A stretch of DNA of 64,000 nt from an uncultured Pelagibacteraceae bacterium (lineage in GTDB: Bacteria; Pseudomonadota; Alphaproteobacteria; Pelagibacterales; Pelagibacteraceae). The stretch is taken from positions 1 to 64,000 of the forward strand of contig CACFTO010000006.1 in NCBI GenBank assembly GCA_902569245.1, in the 5' to 3' direction. A program made the position numbers and the translations under genes. Shown here in pieces: positions 46,530-55,268 of this stretch. The notes beneath the pieces are model-generated. The model did no database searches. It was not told the DNA's origin and saw only the letters and a program-made list of their open reading frames with translations. The number at the start of each line of letters is the position of its first letter. Position 1 is the first letter of the stretch.

Positions 46530-47240
46530 ATGTCAGAAAAATATCTAATTGTCGGTGCGACAGGTTCTATCGGATCCAATTTAGCAGAGCAAATGTATTC
46601 TTCTGGTAAAGAAATTCATTTAGTTGGAAGAGATGAAAGTCAACTTAAAAATTTAGCTGAGAAATTGAACTCTTCTTATACTGTGGCAGATGTATTACAC
46701 GAGGGGTTCGTGGATAAAATAAAATCAGACATATCAGAAATCAAAGGTGTAGCTTATTGTGTAGGATCTATAGATTTGAAGCCTTTAAAGATGGCAACTG
46801 AGAATGATTTCAATAAATGTATGAAACTTAATTTTTATTCTGCGGTGGACTTAATCAAAGGATATCAAGATAACCTAAAACAAAATAATGGTTCAATTGT
46901 TTTATTTTCAACAGTTGCAGCTCAAAGAGGTTTTACAAATCATTCAATAATAGCATCAACCAAAGCGGCTATTGAGGGACTAACTGTATCATTAGCAGCT
47001 GAATTTGCTCCAAACATAAGAGTTAATAGTGTTGCTCTAAGTTTAACTAATTCTAAGATAGCTCAACCAATGTTAAAAAATACAGCAATTGCTCAAGGAA
47101 TAGCTAAAGCCCATCCACTTAAAAGACTAGGTGAGGGTAAAGATGGAGCAGCTTTAGCAAAATTTTTACTTACCGAGGAAAGTTCCTGGGTAACGGGTCA
47201 AATAATTGCAGTTGATGGTGGAAGATCAAAACTTTCATAA
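46530..47240 (+). CDS. SDR-family protein without the catalytic tyrosine
   Basis: A 236-residue Rossmann protein with GATGSIGSNLA at 8-18, NFYSAVDLIKGYQ and the C-terminal LLTEESSWVTGQIIAVDGGRS typical of FabG-like SDRs. The YxxxK motif is altered: the region reads NHSIIASTKAAIEG, so the lysine is kept but isoleucine stands where tyrosine is expected. The catalytic mechanism may differ or the protein may be non-catalytic. Ten bases from the divergent photolyase start and directly upstream of the sugar dehydrogenase. Confidence 0.85.
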   Translation: MSEKYLIVGATGSIGSNLAEQMYSSGKEIHLVGRDESQLKNLAEKLNSSYTVADVLHEGFVDKIKSDISEIKGVAYCVGSIDLKPLKMATENDFNKCMKLNFYSAVDLIKGYQDNLKQNNGSIVLFSTVAAQRGFTNHSIIASTKAAIEGLTVSLAAEFAPNIRVNSVALSLTNSKIAQPMLKNTAIAQGIAKAHPLKRLGEGKDGAALAKFLLTEESSWVTGQIIAVDGGRSKLS

Positions 47241-47241
47241 A

Positions 47242-48306
47242 GTGAAAAAAATAATATACGTTTTAATTCTTTTTTTCGTATTTACCTCAAAATCGTATTC
47301 ACAAAACTTTAAATTAGAAAAATTAGTTCACCTAGATTCACCTTGGGGATGCTCTTTTATTAATAGTAATGAAATAATAATTACAGAAAAAAGTGGCAAA
47401 ATAAAAATTGTAAATATTTTATCTAGAGAAGTTCAAGAAATTAGTCATCAACTTAACTTTGTTGTCCATGGTCAAGGAGGCTTATTAGATATTATTCATA
47501 AAGACAATAATATTTGGATTTCATATACTGAAGATAGAGGTGGATATAAAACTAGCACTTCTATTGCAAAAGCAGAATTTAATAGGAAACAATTAAACTT
47601 TAAAAATATTTTTCAAGCAAATCCCCCAATAGACTCTGGTTATCATTTTGGATCAAGATTAGTTATCAAAGATAATTTTATATTTGCTTCTGCGGGTGAG
47701 AGAGGACAAGGTATGATTGCACAAGACGCCTCAAAGCATCCAGGTAGTATTATAAGAATTCATTTAGATGGAAGTATACCAAAAGATAATCCAAAGTTTG
47801 AGGGTATGGTAGATTGGTTGCCAGAGATTTATCAAATTGGAATTAGAAATCCTCAAGGGATGGCACTTTCTGAATTTGATGGAAAAGTTTACATGAGTAA
47901 TCATGGGGCAAAAGGTGGAGATTGGTTCGGAGAAGTTAAAAAAGGTGAAAATTATGGATGGAAAATTTTAGGATGGGGAGGAACCAATTATTCTGGAATT
48001 CCAATTGGCCCAAAATGGAAACCTGGATTTACAAAAGCTATTCAATATTGGGTACCCTCAATAGCAACTAGCGCAATAACTATTTATAAAGGTGACGAGT
48101 TTAATGAGTGGAATAGTCATGCTTTAATCACTTCTTTAAAAGATAAATCCTTAAGAAAACTGATATTTGATGACTTATCAAATGTAAAAGAAGAGGTTAT
48201 TTTTAAAAATAAAATTGGAAGAATTAGAGACATTCAAGTGCATCCCTCTAACGGAAAAATTTATTTTTTATCTCAAGATGCTTTATGGTTAATGCAAAGA
48301 AAATAG
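47242..48306 (+). CDS. PQQ-dependent aldose sugar dehydrogenase-like protein (YliI type), exported
   Basis: A six-bladed beta-propeller of 354 residues. The GTG at 47242 gives a signal peptide (KKIIYVLILFFVFTSKSYSQ), whereas the in-frame ATG at 47206 lies within the previous gene and would bury it. Landmarks: VVHGQGGLLDI with the catalytic His region, YHFGSRLVIKDNFIFASAGERG, YQIGIRNPQGMALS and NYGWKILGWG. Family members oxidise sugars with PQQ as a periplasmic cofactor; PQQ synthesis genes are not in this window. Confidence 0.88.
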   Translation: MKKIIYVLILFFVFTSKSYSQNFKLEKLVHLDSPWGCSFINSNEIIITEKSGKIKIVNILSREVQEISHQLNFVVHGQGGLLDIIHKDNNIWISYTEDRGGYKTSTSIAKAEFNRKQLNFKNIFQANPPIDSGYHFGSRLVIKDNFIFASAGERGQGMIAQDASKHPGSIIRIHLDGSIPKDNPKFEGMVDWLPEIYQIGIRNPQGMALSEFDGKVYMSNHGAKGGDWFGEVKKGENYGWKILGWGGTNYSGIPIGPKWKPGFTKAIQYWVPSIATSAITIYKGDEFNEWNSHALITSLKDKSLRKLIFDDLSNVKEEVIFKNKIGRIRDIQVHPSNGKIYFLSQDALWLMQRK

Positions 48307-48321
48307 TATATATTAAAATTT

Positions 48322-49425
48322 ATGGATGATGTCGTCATAGTTGGTGGAGGTATAATAGGCGCTGCAACTGCATACTTTTTATCAATGGAAGGTAGAAAAG
48401 TTAAGGTAATTGAGAGAGACCCTACATATAAGACTGCCTCATTTCCTTTATCTTTAGGTGGATTTAGAAGACAATTTTTTCAAAAAGAAAATATACTTTT
48501 AGGTAAGTTTGCTAGAGAATTCATTTTTAAAATACCAGAATTATTAAAAACAAAAAAAAATCCAAACCCAACGGCAAGCATGGTTCCTAATGGATACCTT
48601 TTAATGTTTGGACCAGAACATGCAGAGGAACAATACCGAGCATTAGAAAATCATAGAGAATGCGATGCAGGCACAAAAAATATTAAAGGTTCAGAATTAA
48701 ATAAAATATTTCCATACATTAATAATGAAGGTATAGAAACAGCAACATATACTGACAACAAAAGTGAGGGTTGGATTGATCCTTTTATGTTTCATAGTGC
48801 TTTAAAAAGTAAAGCAATTGAGTTAGGGGCAGAGTTTCTTAAAGGTGAGGTTAAAAATTTATCAGAGATAAATGCAAAAACTATTATTTCAGCAGCAGGA
48901 TGCTGGACTAAAGAATTATTGTCAGATATTCCAGTAGAACCACAAAAGCACACTGTATTCAGAGTAAAATGTCCAAAACATTTTCCTGATATGCCATTAA
49001 CTGGAGATTTAACAACTGGCGTATATTGGAGACCAGAGGGTAAAGAATTTTTAGCAGGTTCACCTATATCTGTATTCGATGCGAAAGATTTAGAACCAGC
49101 ATGGAATGATTTTGAAGAATTAGTTTGGCCTGCTCTGGCAAAAAGAGTTCCAGCCTTTGAAGAACTAAAATTAACTGGTGGTTGGGCAGGATTTTATGAT
49201 TGTAATAAACTTGATAACAACGCAGTTGTAGGTAAACACCCAAAATATGACAATGTTTATTTAGCCTCTGGTTTCACTGGAAGAGGTTTAATGCAGGCAC
49301 CAGGTATTGGAAGGGCTCTGACTGAATTGATCACAACAGGTAGCTACCAATCAATAGATATAAGTGTTTTTGATGTAGAAAGAGTTTTAAAAAGTAATGC
49401 TAGACCAGAACCTTACGTTTTATAA
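48322..49425 (+). CDS. DAO-type FAD-dependent oxidoreductase (sarcosine/amino-acid oxidase-like)
   Basis: A 367-residue flavoprotein with the FAD motif VVIVGGGIIGAATAYFLS at 4-21, VIERDP at the end of the second strand, SLGGFRRQFF, and the C-terminal DNVYLASGFTGRGLMQAPGIGRALTE. Likely oxidises an N-methyl or amino acid substrate, but which one is unclear. No other subunit is adjacent. The stop codon overlaps the stop of the short gene on the opposite strand. Confidence 0.88.
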   Translation: MDDVVIVGGGIIGAATAYFLSMEGRKVKVIERDPTYKTASFPLSLGGFRRQFFQKENILLGKFAREFIFKIPELLKTKKNPNPTASMVPNGYLLMFGPEHAEEQYRALENHRECDAGTKNIKGSELNKIFPYINNEGIETATYTDNKSEGWIDPFMFHSALKSKAIELGAEFLKGEVKNLSEINAKTIISAAGCWTKELLSDIPVEPQKHTVFRVKCPKHFPDMPLTGDLTTGVYWRPEGKEFLAGSPISVFDAKDLEPAWNDFEELVWPALAKRVPAFEELKLTGGWAGFYDCNKLDNNAVVGKHPKYDNVYLASGFTGRGLMQAPGIGRALTELITTGSYQSIDISVFDVERVLKSNARPEPYVL

Positions 49426-49599
49426 TTTTTTAATATAAACTCCTAGTATTCCGTTAAATATAGATACAGCTAAAATCAATAATTGTCCTTTAAACGAATA
49501 AAATTCAAAGGATGGATAAAAACTTATCCCAATTGAAAAAAAAAGATAAGTTAACACAAAAGGTCGATAAAATTTTTTTATAAAATTTAAAATTTTCAC
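49420..49599 (-). CDS. 59-residue two-span membrane protein coupled to a DMT transporter
   Basis: Uncalled short gene: GTG start at 49599 placed directly after the stop codon of the upstream EamA gene (TAAGTG, no gap), so it is translated by reinitiation. The product has a basic N-terminus (KILNFIKKFYRP), a first hydrophobic segment FVLTYLFFSIGISF and a second LLILAVSIFNGILGVYI, ending KKL. The frame is open from start to stop, with regular composition. It resembles no family I recognise. It overlaps the end of the DAO gene by six bases. Confidence 0.62.
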   Translation of the reverse strand: MKILNFIKKFYRPFVLTYLFFSIGISFYPSFEFYSFKGQLLILAVSIFNGILGVYIKKL

Positions 49600-50448
49600 T
49601 TACTTTCTAGTAGCAATATAAACACCAATTGTTGCAATTATAAACCCTGCTATATCAACATTAGATAATTTTTCTCCTAAAAATAAATAAGCCATTACAG
49701 CTGTTGTAGGAGGGACAAGAAAAAATAATGTTGAAGTTTTACTCACTGAGCCTGCTTTTATTAAAAACATTAAAATTGTGAAGGCTCCAAATGACACAAG
49801 AATAATTTGATGTGTCATTCCTAATAAAAATCCTGTTGTAAAATTTATATAAGGAGTTTCAAATGTTAATATTAAAATTAAATTAAAAGCACAGCCACCA
49901 AAAGCTTGAAATCCATTATTAACTGATAATGGAACATTACCACTTAATTTTTTTTGCCACAAAGTTCCTGTAGTAATTGCAGCAAGAGCTATAAAACAAG
50001 TTACAAGTCCATCCTTTGGGAACTCGTCTCCAAAATCTACCCCAAGCACAAGTAAAGAGCCAATAAAACCAAATATAATACCAACCCACTGCCTCCATCC
50101 TATTACCTCTTTATAGATTGGTCCTGATAATAAATTAGTTAATATTGGTTGAAGAGTAACAATTAATGCTACAACACTTGCTGGAACTCCTACATGAAAA
50201 GCATACCAACAACCACCAAGGTATAATCCATGAAACAATACACCGGTAGTTATACTTTCTAATATATATCTAAATTTTGTAAAAATTATCTCTTTTTTAA
50301 GTAATGCGAATAAGAAGAAACCTATAGTTACAATTCCAAATCTAAAGGCAAGTGCTGCAAAAGGTGATGCATTCTGAACTATAATATCACCTGAGATGAA
50401 TGCAGATGACCATAGCAATATAAATAGTAAAGGAAATGTTTTAATCAT
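49600..50448 (-). CDS. EamA-family (DMT superfamily) transporter
   Basis: A 282-residue protein with ten membrane helices in two repeats; FILLWSSAFISGDIIVQNASPFAALAFRFG opens the first repeat and the second ends FLGEKLSNVDIAGFIIATIGVYIATRK, both typical. Presumed metabolite exporter. Coupled to the following 59-residue membrane protein. Substrate unknown. Confidence 0.88.
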   Translation of the reverse strand: MIKTFPLLFILLWSSAFISGDIIVQNASPFAALAFRFGIVTIGFFLFALLKKEIIFTKFRYILESITTGVLFHGLYLGGCWYAFHVGVPASVVALIVTLQPILTNLLSGPIYKEVIGWRQWVGIIFGFIGSLLVLGVDFGDEFPKDGLVTCFIALAAITTGTLWQKKLSGNVPLSVNNGFQAFGGCAFNLILILTFETPYINFTTGFLLGMTHQIILVSFGAFTILMFLIKAGSVSKTSTLFFLVPPTTAVMAYLFLGEKLSNVDIAGFIIATIGVYIATRK

Positions 50449-50481
50449 TTATTGAAGATTTTAAGTCACAAAATTTCTAAA

Positions 50482-51489
50482 CTAAATTTTGACAAGCATT
50501 TTGCCAATATTTTTACCGTTTAATAAATCAATAAATGACTTTGGAGCATTCTCTATTCCCTCGTAGATAGTTTCTTTAAATTTAATTTTACCATCCGCCA
50601 ACCATTTTGACATTTCAGTTTCAAATGGCTCTCTTTCATTATCGTGATCAAAAATAAGAAATCCTTTAATTGTAAGTCTTTTTACTAAAACATAAGCCAT
50701 ATTTTTCAAACCAGATCCAGGATTTGTTGCATTCATCTGTGAAATTCTTCCACAAATCACAATACGACCATATGTTTTCATTTGGAAAATAGCGGACTCT
50801 AAAAAGTCTCCACCAACATTATCAAAATAAAGATCAAAACCTTCAGGACAAATTTCCTTGAAATGTAATACAAGGTTTTCTACTTTCTTATAATTAAAAG
50901 CATGATCAACTTTTAATTCATTTTTTAACCAATTAACTTTTTCATCAGACCCTGTGCTTGCAATAACTTTACAACCAAGATTTTTTGCAATTTGGCAAAC
51001 TGTAGATCCAACACTACCTCCAGCAGAAGAGACTAATATAGTTTGGCCAGATTTCAATTCTCCATGTTTGAAAAGTCCAATGTAAGCTGTGTGACCTGTC
51101 ATTCCAAGTGGTCCCAAGTACGACTGTATAGGCATATCAATTGGTTTTAGTTTCTTTAGTTCATCAGAACTACAAACAAATTTATCTCTCATACCAAGAC
51201 TGCTAAATACTAAATCTCCAACACTAAAATCTTTATCATTTGAGAGTTCTACTTTACCAATTGCATAACCTTCCATTTCTTCACCAATTTTAAATGGTGG
51301 TTTATAATTTTTTCTCTCAGTCATTCTTGCACGCATGTATGGATCAACTGATATCCATGAATTTGACACTAAAATATTTTTTTCATCATTAATTGAAATT
51401 TCTTTTGATTTTATTTCAAAATCTGTCTCTTTTGGTAAGCCGGTTGGAATATAATTCTTTAAAGATACATATTTACTAACCACAGACAT
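50482..51489 (-). CDS. NADPH-dependent MDR-family oxidoreductase (CurA/YncB, leukotriene-B4-dehydrogenase-like)
   Basis: A 335-residue zinc-independent medium-chain reductase: SWISVDPYMRARM and GEEMEGYAIGKV in the N-terminal domain, then QSYLGPLGMTGHTAYIGL, the cofactor motif VSSAGGSVGSTVCQIA and FDNVGGDFLESAIFQM. Such enzymes reduce the double bond of alpha,beta-unsaturated aldehydes or ketones, including lipid peroxidation products. One base upstream of msrA's stop in the same transcription direction (msrA precedes it), so the two form an oxidative-damage pair. Confidence 0.9.
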   Translation of the reverse strand: MSVVSKYVSLKNYIPTGLPKETDFEIKSKEISINDEKNILVSNSWISVDPYMRARMTERKNYKPPFKIGEEMEGYAIGKVELSNDKDFSVGDLVFSSLGMRDKFVCSSDELKKLKPIDMPIQSYLGPLGMTGHTAYIGLFKHGELKSGQTILVSSAGGSVGSTVCQIAKNLGCKVIASTGSDEKVNWLKNELKVDHAFNYKKVENLVLHFKEICPEGFDLYFDNVGGDFLESAIFQMKTYGRIVICGRISQMNATNPGSGLKNMAYVLVKRLTIKGFLIFDHDNEREPFETEMSKWLADGKIKFKETIYEGIENAPKSFIDLLNGKNIGKMLVKI

Positions 51490-51490
51490 T

Positions 51491-52069
51491 TTAGGATCCC
51501 CAAATACTATTTAATATTGCTTCGCGTCTACATCCTTTTTTATATCTTAAGTAATTAAGAAAATTTATTTGGTAATAATCTTGATGAACAGCCTCTGCAA
51601 TATAAAATTTATCAAATTTTCTCACATAAGTTACTACTTTTTTATTAAATTTTTTCTCTATTTCCTTAATACTATTTTCTATTAAGTTCTTTTGCTTATC
51701 ATTTTGATAAAATGCCACTGATCTATAACTATATCCCTTGTCACAAAATTGTCCTACAGCATCAAAGGGATCAATGTTTACCCAAAATTCTTCTAAGAGT
51801 TTTTCATAGCTAACTACTTCTGGAATATATATGACTTCAATAACTTCAAAATGGCCTGTGTTTCCATATGTTACTTCTTTATATGTTGGATTTTCTGTAG
51901 TGCCACCTGAGTAGCCAGAGATAACTTTTGAAACACCAAGAATATTTTCAAAAGATTCCTCCATACACCAAAAGCATCCTCCAGCAAAATAAGCTTTTTC
52001 AAAATTTGGTGAATTTGCAAAGCTGATTGAAGAAATTAGAAAGAAAATAATTGATAAAAGTTTTTTCAT
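51491..52069 (-). CDS. msrA: Peptide methionine sulfoxide reductase MsrA, exported
   Basis: Reduces methionine-S-sulfoxide. The 192-residue protein has a signal peptide (KKLLSIIFFLISSISFANS), so it works in the periplasm, and the catalytic GCFWCMEE at 31-38 (Cys32). GYSGGTTENPTYKEVTYGNTGHFE and AEAVHQDYYQIN follow. The start ATG lies within the stem of a long inverted repeat just upstream, which may limit translation. It precedes an MDR reductase by one base. Confidence 0.94.
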   Translation of the reverse strand: MKKLLSIIFFLISSISFANSPNFEKAYFAGGCFWCMEESFENILGVSKVISGYSGGTTENPTYKEVTYGNTGHFEVIEVIYIPEVVSYEKLLEEFWVNIDPFDAVGQFCDKGYSYRSVAFYQNDKQKNLIENSIKEIEKKFNKKVVTYVRKFDKFYIAEAVHQDYYQINFLNYLRYKKGCRREAILNSIWGS

Positions 52070-52110
52070 TAAAGGTAGCTATCTAGATTAATGATAGCTT
52101 ACCTTTAATG
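52067..52110 (-). promoter_or_regulatory. Long hairpin covering the msrA start codon
   Basis: An inverted repeat of 17 bases (52067-52083 with 52093-52110, one bulged base, nine-base loop) lies between fdh and msrA. The arms begin CATTAAAGGT. On the msrA transcript the hairpin includes the start codon and the space where a Shine-Dalgarno would be. It could be a fdh terminator without the usual T-run or a translational control hairpin for msrA. Confidence 0.6.
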
Positions 52111-52126
52111 TTTTATATTTAAAACT

Positions 52127-53326
52127 CTATTTTTTTTGATATTTTGCCGCTTCTTCAGAACCGCCCGTAGCGCTTCCTTTACTATATGAGTGAGCACCCA
52201 TTCCTGCTAACTGCCCATCTTTTACAATTAAATATTGATCTCTCATTTCAGTACCATCAAAAAAGCACTCAAGTATTTCTCTAACACCGTCTGCATATCT
52301 AGCTTGAGCAGATAGTGAAGTTCCAGAAGTATGAGGTGTCATTCCATGGTTTGGCATTGTTCTCCATACATGATCGTTTGGAGCTGGCTGAGGAAACCAC
52401 ACGTCTCCTGCATATCCACTTAGTTGACCACTTTCTAAAGCTTTAGCAATTGCATCTCTATTACAAATTTTACCTCTTGCTGTATTTACAATATATGCAC
52501 CTTTTTTCATTTTAGATATCATTTCATCATCAAATAAATTTTCTGTTTCAGGATGAAGAGGACAGTTAATTGTAACAACATCACATACTTTAACCATAGA
52601 CTCTACAGTTTCATGAAAAGTAAGATTTAACTCTTTTTCAACTGATTCAGGTAATCTATGTCTATCAAAATAATGAAGATGTACATCAAATGGTTTCATT
52701 TTTCTTAATGCATCTAAACCAATTCTTCCAGCCGCAACTGTTCCAATGTGCATTCCTTCAACATCGTAAGACCTTTGAACTGCATCAGCAATATTCCATC
52801 CACCTTCATTAACAATTCGGTGTTGGTTGTGATAATCTCTAACCATTGAAACAATCATCATTACTATGTGTTCAGCAACTGATCTTGAATTACAAAATGT
52901 TACTTCTACAACATCGATTTTATGATCCATTGCCGCCTGTAAATCTACATGGTCTGAGCCAATTCCTGCTGTGATCGCAATTTTTAAATTTTTTGCTTTT
53001 TCAATTCTTTCTTTTGTTAAATAATATGGAAAGAATGGTTGAGAAATAACTATATCAGCATCAACGATATGTTTGTCAGCTTCACATCCATCTCCATCTT
53101 TACTATTTGTTACAACTAACTCATGACCGTTACTCTCTAAAAATTTTCTTAATCCTAATTCACCAGATACACATCCTAATAGTTCTCCAGGCGTAAAATC
53201 TCTACCTTTTGGACTTGGTAGTGTCATCCCATCTGGATATTTTTCTAGTTTTGGAAGATCTGACAATGGGTAGCTTTTAGGCATCCCACCTTTTGGATCA
53301 TCATATAATACGCAAAGTACTTTCAT
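52127..53326 (-). CDS. fdh: NAD+-dependent formate dehydrogenase
   Basis: Cofactor-simple enzyme oxidising formate to CO2 with NAD+. The 399-residue protein aligns without gaps to the numbering of the well-studied Pseudomonas enzyme: Ile122, Asn146, Asp221 (NAD specificity, in YFDRHRL), Arg284 in NTARGKICNR, Asp308, Gln313 in FPQPAP, His332 and Ser334 in TPHTSGT are all at the same positions. A strong AGGAG precedes the ATG. It gives NADH from one-carbon compounds, matching known SAR11 C1 oxidation. Confidence 0.96.
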   Translation of the reverse strand: MKVLCVLYDDPKGGMPKSYPLSDLPKLEKYPDGMTLPSPKGRDFTPGELLGCVSGELGLRKFLESNGHELVVTNSKDGDGCEADKHIVDADIVISQPFFPYYLTKERIEKAKNLKIAITAGIGSDHVDLQAAMDHKIDVVEVTFCNSRSVAEHIVMMIVSMVRDYHNQHRIVNEGGWNIADAVQRSYDVEGMHIGTVAAGRIGLDALRKMKPFDVHLHYFDRHRLPESVEKELNLTFHETVESMVKVCDVVTINCPLHPETENLFDDEMISKMKKGAYIVNTARGKICNRDAIAKALESGQLSGYAGDVWFPQPAPNDHVWRTMPNHGMTPHTSGTSLSAQARYADGVREILECFFDGTEMRDQYLIVKDGQLAGMGAHSYSKGSATGGSEEAAKYQKK

Positions 53327-53425
53327 TTTTTCTCCTAATATTTATGTTTTAAAATCTCTCTATAGATATTTTCTTAAGAAAGTGTAGCATAAAATTAGAA
53401 CATCAATCAAACGAATAGTAGTTGA

Positions 53426-53887
53426 TTAAGGGTATTTCTTTTTAGCAACGAATTTATTAAGAATAATTCCAAAGGCTATTATAATCAAACATCCAGTTAG
53501 TATTGGAGAGAACAAATAATCAAACGATACTGAGCCCAATATGACTATAATAGGATTTCCTCCAGCTGGGGGGTGGGTTACATCTAGTAAAATCATCAAT
53601 CCAACACCAAGACCTACCGCTAAAGGTATTGATATATAAATTGGCAATGGGATAAAATTATAAAATAGAATTCCAATTGTTGAAGTTACTAGATGACCAA
53701 ATAATATATTTTTAGGTTTCGCAAATGGACTTTCTGGGTAACCATATAAAAGAACCATTGAGGATCCAAATGATGCAATTAAAAAAAGTCCAAAATTAGT
53801 TTTATAAGTTAATAAAGTGAGAACACCAATTGTTATAGTTGTAAAAATCAACGCTAAAAGGGATCTTATAATTTTATCTTTGTTCAT
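53426..53887 (-). CDS. HPP-family membrane protein
   Basis: A 153-residue protein with four hydrophobic segments and the HPP motif THPPAGGNPI at about 105-114. Some HPP proteins transport nitrite in plastids and cyanobacteria; the role in heterotrophs is unknown. It begins one base after the stop of an IscU-like gene, so the two form an operon. Upstream of it, between here and fdh, are about 100 AT-rich bases with no further gene. Confidence 0.87.
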   Translation of the reverse strand: MNKDKIIRSLLALIFTTITIGVLTLLTYKTNFGLFLIASFGSSMVLLYGYPESPFAKPKNILFGHLVTSTIGILFYNFIPLPIYISIPLAVGLGVGLMILLDVTHPPAGGNPIIVILGSVSFDYLFSPILTGCLIIIAFGIILNKFVAKKKYP

Positions 53888-54283
53888 TTATTGTATTACT
53901 TTTTTTAAAGCTTTTATTGGAAGCGTTAAACATTCTTTTCTTGCATAATTTTTTTTGTCAAAGATTTTTTTAAACTCTTTCCATTCACTTGGAAATGAAA
54001 TATTTTCTTTATCATTAAACTTATCCAATAATTTTAAAAAATTTTTAATTTTATCCTTACTTTTTTTCTTAAAATTTTTTGTAGCTAAATTTGCAGATGC
54101 ATTGCAATATATGCAAGATTGAGATTGATAAGAGAAATCTTTAATAACATTGTCTTTAATAATTAAAAAAATTTCAATCTCATCACCACAAATTTGACTT
54201 TTATATTTCATCGAATGAGTGCAGTTATGAATATGTTTATTGTTTTTGGTATCAGAAGCTATTTTTAAAATATTAATATCCAT
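53888..54283 (-). CDS. IscU/SufU-like Fe-S scaffold-type protein
   Basis: A 131-residue protein with the IscU-type ligand set: Cys32 and Asp34 in SQICGDEIEI, Cys57 and Cys60 in QSCIYCNASAN, and Cys118 in RKECLTLP. This matches the C-x-D...C...C arrangement of SufU-type scaffolds, but the rest is divergent and lysine-rich. It may be a cluster or zinc-binding accessory rather than the general scaffold. Directly followed by the HPP gene on the same strand. Confidence 0.78.
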   Translation of the reverse strand: MDINILKIASDTKNNKHIHNCTHSMKYKSQICGDEIEIFLIIKDNVIKDFSYQSQSCIYCNASANLATKNFKKKSKDKIKNFLKLLDKFNDKENISFPSEWKEFKKIFDKKNYARKECLTLPIKALKKVIQ

Positions 54284-54361
54284 TAATTTGAGTATTTATT
54301 TGATTGTTATTATACAAATTTATATTTATATTTTCATACTTCTTAAATAAAAAAATAGCAC

Positions 54362-55267
54362 ATGCTAAACTTAAAAAATCCTAAAGTAGCTATCCCAATC
54401 GTATTAATTGCTGGTATTTTTTGGTCATTTGGTCCATATGTTGTGAGGCACATCGATCAGCCAGAAACAGTTCCTTGGCAATATTTATTTACAAGAGGAA
54501 TAGTTATTTTTCTTTTGCTTAATATGTATTTGTTCCTTGAGGAAGGAAAAGAGTTTTATAAAAATTATTTTAAAATGGGGATATCGGGTCTAATTGGAGG
54601 TATTGGTCTTGGTACCGCAATGATAACATTTATATGGTCAATTACTAATACGACAGCAGCTATCACTTTACTTTGTCTTGCGGCAATGCCATTTATAACA
54701 GCCTTATTAGGATTTTTATTTTTAAAAGAAAAAATTTCATTAACAGTATGGATTGCGATTGTAGTTGCAGCAGCGGGTATATGTATAATGGCTTTTGACA
54801 ATTCTGGTAAAAATTCATTGCCAGGGCTTGTGTTTGGACTTATTTCTGCATTAGGTTTCTCAATTTTTTCTGTTTCACTTAGATGGAGAAAAGAAACGCC
54901 AAAATTTACTACTGTAGCCTTTGCGGGGTTTTTCTGTTTCACATTTTCTGTTGTTATGCTGATGTCGAACGATGCTAATTTTTTATCTACTGGAAAAAAT
55001 GAAGCCTTATTTGCTACTCATGGAACTCTAGTATGTATGGGTTTGATTTTGTATTCAATTGGATCAAAAAATATTCCAGCAGCCGATCTAACTTTACTCT
55101 CACTTACTGAGGTAATCGGTGGAATATTCTGGGTGTGGTTACCATGGATGGGAATTAATGAAGTCCCATCTACAAATACTATTATTGGTGGATTTTTTAT
55201 TTTTATGTCAATTTTTTACTATAGCCTCATTATGCAGTCTAATAGAAGATTTATAGGTTTAAATTAA
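54362..55267 (+). CDS. EamA-family (DMT superfamily) transporter
   Basis: A 301-residue, ten-helix protein with two EamA repeats; the first begins LIAGIFWSFGPYVVRHI, and the second ends IIGGFFIFMSIFYYSLIMQ. It sits one base upstream of the amidinotransferase gene and probably exports or imports a compound linked to that reaction, but the direction and substrate are unknown. Confidence 0.88.
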   Translation: MLNLKNPKVAIPIVLIAGIFWSFGPYVVRHIDQPETVPWQYLFTRGIVIFLLLNMYLFLEEGKEFYKNYFKMGISGLIGGIGLGTAMITFIWSITNTTAAITLLCLAAMPFITALLGFLFLKEKISLTVWIAIVVAAAGICIMAFDNSGKNSLPGLVFGLISALGFSIFSVSLRWRKETPKFTTVAFAGFFCFTFSVVMLMSNDANFLSTGKNEALFATHGTLVCMGLILYSIGSKNIPAADLTLLSLTEVIGGIFWVWLPWMGINEVPSTNTIIGGFFIFMSIFYYSLIMQSNRRFIGLN

Positions 55268-55268
55268 A

